Assembly (NCBI GenBank): GCA_934149245.1
Contig: CAKPER010000049.1
Location: forward strand, 1 to 8,280
DNA: 8,280 nt
Direction of reading: 5' to 3'
Source: an uncultured Bacilli bacterium
Lineage (GTDB): Bacteria; Bacillota_I; Bacilli_A; RF39; UBA660
The position numbers and the translations under genes are program-made. Below, in pieces: positions 5,802 to 8,280 of this stretch (position 1 is its first letter; every line of letters starts with the position of its first letter). The notes under the pieces were generated by a model. It made no database searches, was not told where the DNA came from, and saw only the letters and a list, made by a program, of their open reading frames with translations.

Positions 5802-6335
5802 ATGAAAATAAATTTATATATTGATTTTGATGGGGTTATACTTGATACTATAAATAATACTTATGGTGAGTATGAGAAATTGAAAAAAACTACATCTATT
5901 ACTATTACAGAATATTATGAAAAATTAAATTGGGTAGAACTTTTAGAAAATAGTAATCAGATAAATGATAGTATTTTAAATATTAAAAGACTTTTAGATA
6001 GTGACTTATATAATGTATGTATACTTACTCATGTTGTATGTGATGATGAGGTTTATGCTAAGAAGAAATATTTAAGCTCGGTATTACCAGAAGTTGAAGT
6101 TATTACTGTAGATAAGAAATTTAATAAGTGTGATGTTGTTGATTGTAGAAATGCTATTTTAGTTGATGATTATATGGGAAATCTTACTCTTTGGAATGAT
6201 AAAGGTGGTATACCAGTTAAGTTTTCTGATAAGGGACGTGAATGTGAGTTTATGGTTGTTACTAATTTAGGAGAAATAATTGATTTGTATGATATTTTTT
6301 TAGAAAAGATAGATGGACAAGTAGTTCTTCCATAG
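5802..6335 (+). CDS. HAD-superfamily hydrolase, 5'-nucleotidase (NT5C)-like
   Basis: A 177-residue cytoplasmic protein of the haloacid dehalogenase superfamily. Motif I is DFDGVILDT at 8-16, with nucleophile Asp8 and acid/base Asp10. Motif II is the Thr of CILTH (Thr76). Lysines at 87-89 or 105-106 could supply motif III. Motif IV is LVDDYMGNL at 120-128 with Asp122/Asp123 for magnesium. The ILVDDYMGNLTLW...GGIPVKFS stretch and the small cap resemble the 5'(3')-deoxyribonucleotidase (NT5C) group, which dephosphorylates nucleoside monophosphates; the substrate here is inference. Start ATG 5802 lies 2 nt after the upstream stop and has no recognisable ribosome binding site, so translation probably depends on re-initiation after the thioredoxin-like gene. 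The last codons form the left arm of the terminator. Superfamily is confident, substrate class moderate. Confidence 0.85.
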   Translation: MKINLYIDFDGVILDTINNTYGEYEKLKKTTSITITEYYEKLNWVELLENSNQINDSILNIKRLLDSDLYNVCILTHVVCDDEVYAKKKYLSSVLPEVEVITVDKKFNKCDVVDCRNAILVDDYMGNLTLWNDKGGIPVKFSDKGRECEFMVVTNLGEIIDLYDIFLEKIDGQVVLP

Positions 6336-6352
6336 TGAGGAACTTTTTCTTT
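6323..6352 (+). terminator. Intrinsic terminator overlapping the end of the HAD gene
   Basis: AGTTCTTC (6323-6330) pairs with GAGGAACT (6337-6344) over 8 bp with one G-U. The 6-nt loop CATAGT contains the stop codon TAG (6333-6335), and TTTTCTTT follows at 6345-6352. The left arm encodes Val-Leu-Pro at the C-terminus of the HAD protein. It closes the 5239-6335 transcription unit. Confidence 0.8.
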
Positions 6353-6405
6353 GACAAAAATTTTTTATACTTTTTATTTTTTTATGTAAACATAATTTAA
6401 TATTA

Positions 6406-6434
6406 TTGAAAATTAAATAAATTCATAGTATACT
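6406..6434 (+). promoter_or_regulatory. Sigma-A type promoter for the secreted surface protein
   Basis: TTGAAA (6406-6411) and TATACT (6429-6434) are 17 bp apart. Predicted start is near 6441, with a purine-rich leader that carries AGGAGGG (6453-6459). About 50 bp of T-rich sequence and a small imperfect palindrome, TTATG-TAAA-CATAA (6382-6395), separate it from the upstream terminator; that palindrome might be a regulator site but is not matched to any known box. Confidence 0.7.
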
Positions 6435-6468
6435 TACAGTAGGGTAGAGAGTAGGAGGGATACTGTGA
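6434..6468. promoter_or_regulatory. Dyad enclosing the ribosome binding site and start codon
   Basis: TTACAGTA (6434-6441) is complementary to TACTGTGA (6461-6468) over 8 bp with one G-U. The right arm includes the GTG start at 6465, and the loop holds AGGAGGG. If the transcript starts near 6441, most of the left arm is not in the RNA, so the dyad would then act only at DNA level. A longer transcript could hide the start codon. Confidence 0.3.
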
Positions 6469-7691
6469 AAAGGAGTATCAAAAAATGGAAGTATATCTAT
6501 TTAATATTTCTTTTTAGTGTATGTTTATTTAATTTTGTAATAATTCCTACTTATGCAAAATTTACAAATGATTATACTACTAATGATGATGTTGCAGGCT
6601 TTTTGTTTGATTTTGATATTGGAATTAGTGATATATTAGAATATGAAAAATTAAGTGTTAGTGCTGGCGATGCGAAAGTTTTTAATGTTAAAGTTAATAA
6701 CAGTGTAAATAGCACATTATACTACGGAGTTTGGTATCGAATAACTAACGAAAATTATGATAGTAATAAAGTAACTGTTGCTAAATTAAAAGATTCAGAT
6801 AATAATACTAGTGGTGAAGTTAGCGCAAACGGTAGTGCTACTGTTAGTATAATAGTAAAGAATAGAACTGATAAGAATATTACTATTGATTTTGGAGTAC
6901 TATCTTCTAAAAATAGTACTAATGATATAGAATATTTGGATGGCAGAAAACTAGTTAGTGGTGTTGATGAGATAGTTTATTTATCCAAAGTTTTAGTTGG
7001 TAGTTATGTTGCTTATCAAGGAAGTAATGGCTGTGTTGGTAATTCATGTGGAGGACAGAATGCTAATTATGTAAGTAATAATGATAAAGGCTATTGTGCA
7101 AATAAAAATAATAAGTATAAATATAATGGCTTTAGAGTTGGTTATATTTCAGATGATACAGCTTATTTGATAAGTGCAGGTGCTTTAGAGTGTGTAACTA
7201 CTAATAATAATGGTAATTTATCTAAAGAAGGAGTCAATATTGATACTTTTGATGATGGAGAAGGTGCTCTTAGGCATATAAATAATTTAAATATGGAAGC
7301 ATTACTTTATTGTAATGAAGAATTTAGTTATAATGGAGTTTGTAATAATTATAGTGCTTGGAATATTAATTCATCAGATTTTACAAAGATAGTTGGAAAT
7401 AAAATAGAGGATAATAATTGTTATTTAAAAGATAATGAATTATGTGGCTATGGTAATGAAATTATTGATATTGGCGGCAATTATTGGATATCAGGTGCTT
7501 TGAAAAACAGTAATAAAGTTTTTTATTGGGATGGCTCTAATAGATATGTAGGAGGTAATAATTCTTCCATTGCTAACGGATTAAGACCTGTTATTAGATT
7601 GGCTTCTTCTGTTTATGTAACTGGGGGAACAGGCACTTATGACGATCCATATACTATTTCTAATGAATTAGTTAGTAATAAAGTAGATTAA
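6465..7691 (+). CDS. Secreted surface protein with C-terminal RPVIRL/GTYDDPYT motif domain
   Basis: A 408-residue protein with a clear signal peptide: basic n-region (KRSIKKWK), hydrophobic core at about 9-28 and likely cleavage after TYA (residue 31). The N-terminal mature part, about 32-170, is beta-rich and Asn/Ser/Lys-rich (YAKFTNDYT, FLFDFDIGISDIL, NVKVNNSVNSTLYYGVWY) and recalls TasA/CalY-like matrix proteins, though only loosely. The second part, about 171-400, has eight cysteines (190, 195, 211, 243, 283, 293, 319, 327), enough for four disulfides, several aromatic and Gly-rich strands (GNYWISGAL, KVFYWDGSN), and ends with GLRPVIRL (372-379) and GGTGTYDDPYTI (387-398). I associate that ending with surface proteins of gut Bacillota but cannot name the domain. 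No LPXTG motif or C-terminal membrane anchor is present. GTG 6465 is preceded by AGGAGGG at 6453-6459. It is monocistronic between a terminator and the HU promoter. The role is unknown, perhaps adhesion or matrix. Confidence 0.85.
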   Translation: MKRSIKKWKYIYLIFLFSVCLFNFVIIPTYAKFTNDYTTNDDVAGFLFDFDIGISDILEYEKLSVSAGDAKVFNVKVNNSVNSTLYYGVWYRITNENYDSNKVTVAKLKDSDNNTSGEVSANGSATVSIIVKNRTDKNITIDFGVLSSKNSTNDIEYLDGRKLVSGVDEIVYLSKVLVGSYVAYQGSNGCVGNSCGGQNANYVSNNDKGYCANKNNKYKYNGFRVGYISDDTAYLISAGALECVTTNNNGNLSKEGVNIDTFDDGEGALRHINNLNMEALLYCNEEFSYNGVCNNYSAWNINSSDFTKIVGNKIEDNNCYLKDNELCGYGNEIIDIGGNYWISGALKNSNKVFYWDGSNRYVGGNNSSIANGLRPVIRLASSVYVTGGTGTYDDPYTISNELVSNKVD

Positions 7692-7704
7692 TTTTAATAT
7701 TTCA

Positions 7705-7733
7705 TATACAAAATTAAATATTTGTGTTAGAAT
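7705..7733 (+). promoter_or_regulatory. Extended -10 promoter for the HU gene
   Basis: TAGAAT (7728-7733) is preceded by TG at 7725-7726, and TATACA (7705-7710) lies 17 bp upstream as a partial -35. Predicted start is near 7740, giving a 48-nt leader. The element TTTGTGTTAGAAT is nearly the same as TTTGTGTTAAAAT at 49-61. A TATAGA at 7749-7754 is a less likely alternative. Confidence 0.6.
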
Positions 7734-7738
7734 TATGT

Positions 7739-7763
7739 TATGGAACATTATAGATGTTTCATA
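7739..7763 (+). other. 5' leader hairpin of the HU mRNA
   Basis: TATGGAACAT (7739-7748) pairs with ATGTTTCATA (7754-7763) over 10 bp with a single G-U; the loop is TATAG. It would sit at the very 5' end of the predicted transcript, 10 nt before the GGGAGGT ribosome binding site (7774-7780). No T-run follows, so it is not a terminator. It may protect the 5' end, or be a DNA-level operator at +1. Confidence 0.5.
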
Positions 7764-7787
7764 TGAGATGGACGGGAGGTAGAAAAA

Positions 7788-8063
7788 ATGAAAAAAGCTG
7801 AAATTATTAGTGAGTTAGCATCAACTACTGGTTTTTCAAAGACTGATGTAACAACTGTTTATGAAGCTATTTTTGATTTGATTAAATCTGAAGTAGCAAA
7901 AGGAAATGATTTTGCTGTTTCTGGTTTTGGTACTTTTAAAAAGTCAGAAAGAGCTGCTAGAACTGGTAGAAATCCTCAAACTGGGGAAACTATTCAAATA
8001 GCAGCAAGTAATTCTGCAAGTTTTAAGATTGCTAAGGCATTTAAAGAAGAATTAAATAAATAA
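7788..8063 (+). CDS. hup: DNA-binding protein HU
   Basis: At 91 residues this has the standard HU length and architecture: helical dimerisation region at 3-38, then the beta-arm region with the family signature GFGTFKKSERAARTGRNPQT at 46-65. Arm-tip residues Arg61-Asn62-Pro63 include the conserved proline that intercalates into DNA, and the C-terminal helix ends FKIAKAFKEELN. HU is a homodimeric nucleoid protein that bends DNA without strong sequence preference. IHF is less likely, as it is largely absent from Gram-positive-type genomes. The ATG is supported by GGGAGGT at 7774-7780, 7 nt upstream. Expression signals are strong: extended -10 promoter, 5' hairpin, near-consensus ribosome binding site and terminator. 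This fits an abundant protein. Compared with its neighbours the gene uses more Ala and Gly codons, as expected for HU rather than as a sign of transfer. Confidence 0.98.
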   Translation: MKKAEIISELASTTGFSKTDVTTVYEAIFDLIKSEVAKGNDFAVSGFGTFKKSERAARTGRNPQTGETIQIAASNSASFKIAKAFKEELNK

Positions 8064-8076
8064 ATTTAAGTAAATA

Positions 8077-8109
8077 GAAGATAGTTTCGTGTGTGAGACT
8101 ATCTTTTTT
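8077..8109 (+). terminator. Intrinsic terminator of the HU gene
   Basis: AAGATAGTTTC (8078-8088) pairs with GAGACTATCTT (8095-8105) over 11 bp with one G-U; the loop is GTGTGT and the T-run extends through 8109. A second T-run (8113-8119) follows. This is the strongest terminator in the window. Confidence 0.92.
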
Positions 8110-8130
8110 CGCTTTTTTTGAAAAAAACTA

Positions 8131-8158
8131 TTTAAATTTTAATTTTTTATGATATAAT
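8131..8158 (+). promoter_or_regulatory. Promoter for tRNA-Leu
   Basis: TATAAT (8153-8158) has TG at 8150-8151 as an extended -10. TTTAAA (8131-8136), 16 bp upstream, could serve as a weak -35. Transcription would start near 8165, about 11 nt before the mature tRNA 5' end. Confidence 0.65.
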
Positions 8159-8175
8159 TAATACATAAGTTTTAA

Positions 8176-8259
8176 GCCAGTCTGGCGGAATGGTAGACGC
8201 GGTAGACTCAAAATCTATTATCTTCGGATGTAAGGGTTCAAGTCCCTTGACTGGTACCA
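8176..8259 (+). tRNA. trnL: tRNA-Leu, anticodon CAA
   Basis: This class II tRNA decodes UUG. The acceptor stem is GCCAGTC (8176-8182) with GACTGGT (8249-8255), 7 bp with G1-U72. The anticodon stem is GTAGA (8202-8206) with TCTAT (8214-8218) around loop CTCAAAA, and the anticodon CAA is at 8209-8211. The variable arm has an ATC/GAT stem closed by TTCG. The T arm is AAGGG-TTCAAGT-CCCTT. Discriminator A is at 8256, and the CCA end is encoded at 8257-8259. It would not be a Tgt substrate, because position 34 is C. The 21 bases after it hold nothing recognisable; a further tRNA could follow outside the window. Confidence 0.97.
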
Positions 8260-8280
8260 ATATTATGTATAGTAAAGTCC

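Noticed and set aside
6351..6371. TTGACA (6351-6356) with TATACT (6366-6371) as a promoter
   Set aside because: The spacer is only 9 bp and TTGACA overlaps the terminator T-run. TTGAAA/TATACT at 6406-6434 has the correct 17 bp.
6382..6395. TTATG-TAAA-CATAA palindrome upstream of the secreted protein gene
   Set aside because: Arms are only 5 bp in T/A-rich DNA, and it matches no regulator box that I can name; mentioned only as context for the promoter.
7688..7717. TTAATTTT/AAAATTAA repeat as a terminator of the secreted protein gene
   Set aside because: The stem is all A-T with a 14-nt loop and no T-run; it is too weak to call in this composition.
7692..7787. Riboswitch or T-box in the HU leader
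   Set aside because: The predicted leader is about 48 nt with one simple hairpin; no T-box sequence, specifier loop or anti-terminator is present.
1..8280. CRISPR array, insertion sequence, prophage or toxin-antitoxin pair
   Set aside because: No regularly spaced repeats, transposase or integrase motifs, terminal inverted repeats or recognisable toxin or antitoxin were seen on either strand.

Overview
The window is very AT-rich and all nine protein genes plus one tRNA gene lie on the + strand. Strong AGGAGG-type ribosome binding sites, sigma-70/sigma-A promoters (TTGNNN-17 bp-TATAAT) and short intrinsic terminators suggest a low-GC Bacillota chromosome. The small genes, the HU protein and the N/D/S/K-rich proteins would fit an uncultured, host-associated Bacilli/Mollicutes-like lineage such as RF39, but that placement is inference. 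The standard code is supported: all 15 Trp codons are TGG, and all nine genes end in TAA or TAG. No transposase, integrase, CRISPR array or phage gene is visible.

Layout. (1) 1-600: an unrecognised 156-aa gene behind a leader with a possible stem. (2) 604-1776: promoter and tgt, the queuosine-pathway tRNA-guanine transglycosylase. (3) 1816-5183: a promoter and a tight three-gene unit encoding a single-pass membrane protein, a diguanylate cyclase with two extracytoplasmic solute-binding-like domains, and a YihY/BrkB-type membrane protein. The two gene junctions are almost identical in sequence, with the stop codon built into the ribosome binding site. (4) 5190-6352: a promoter, a membrane-anchored cysteine-free thioredoxin-like protein, and a HAD-family nucleotidase-like enzyme. 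The pair ends in a terminator whose left arm is coding sequence. (5) 6406-7691: a promoter and a secreted, disulfide-capable surface protein. (6) 7705-8109: promoter, 5' hairpin, HU DNA-binding protein and strong terminator. (7) 8131-8259: promoter and tRNA-Leu(CAA).

How the genes work together. tgt, hup and the tRNA are housekeeping genes. The middle of the window is dominated by envelope-facing proteins: the operon at 1871-5183, the anchored thioredoxin-like protein and the secreted protein. The best candidate for something undescribed is the 1871-5183 unit, where a membrane cyclic-di-GMP synthase with a ligand-binding-type ectodomain is translated in lockstep with two membrane proteins. 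The second is the cysteine-free thioredoxin-like protein coupled to a HAD phosphatase. No clear novel defence or mobile system is visible.
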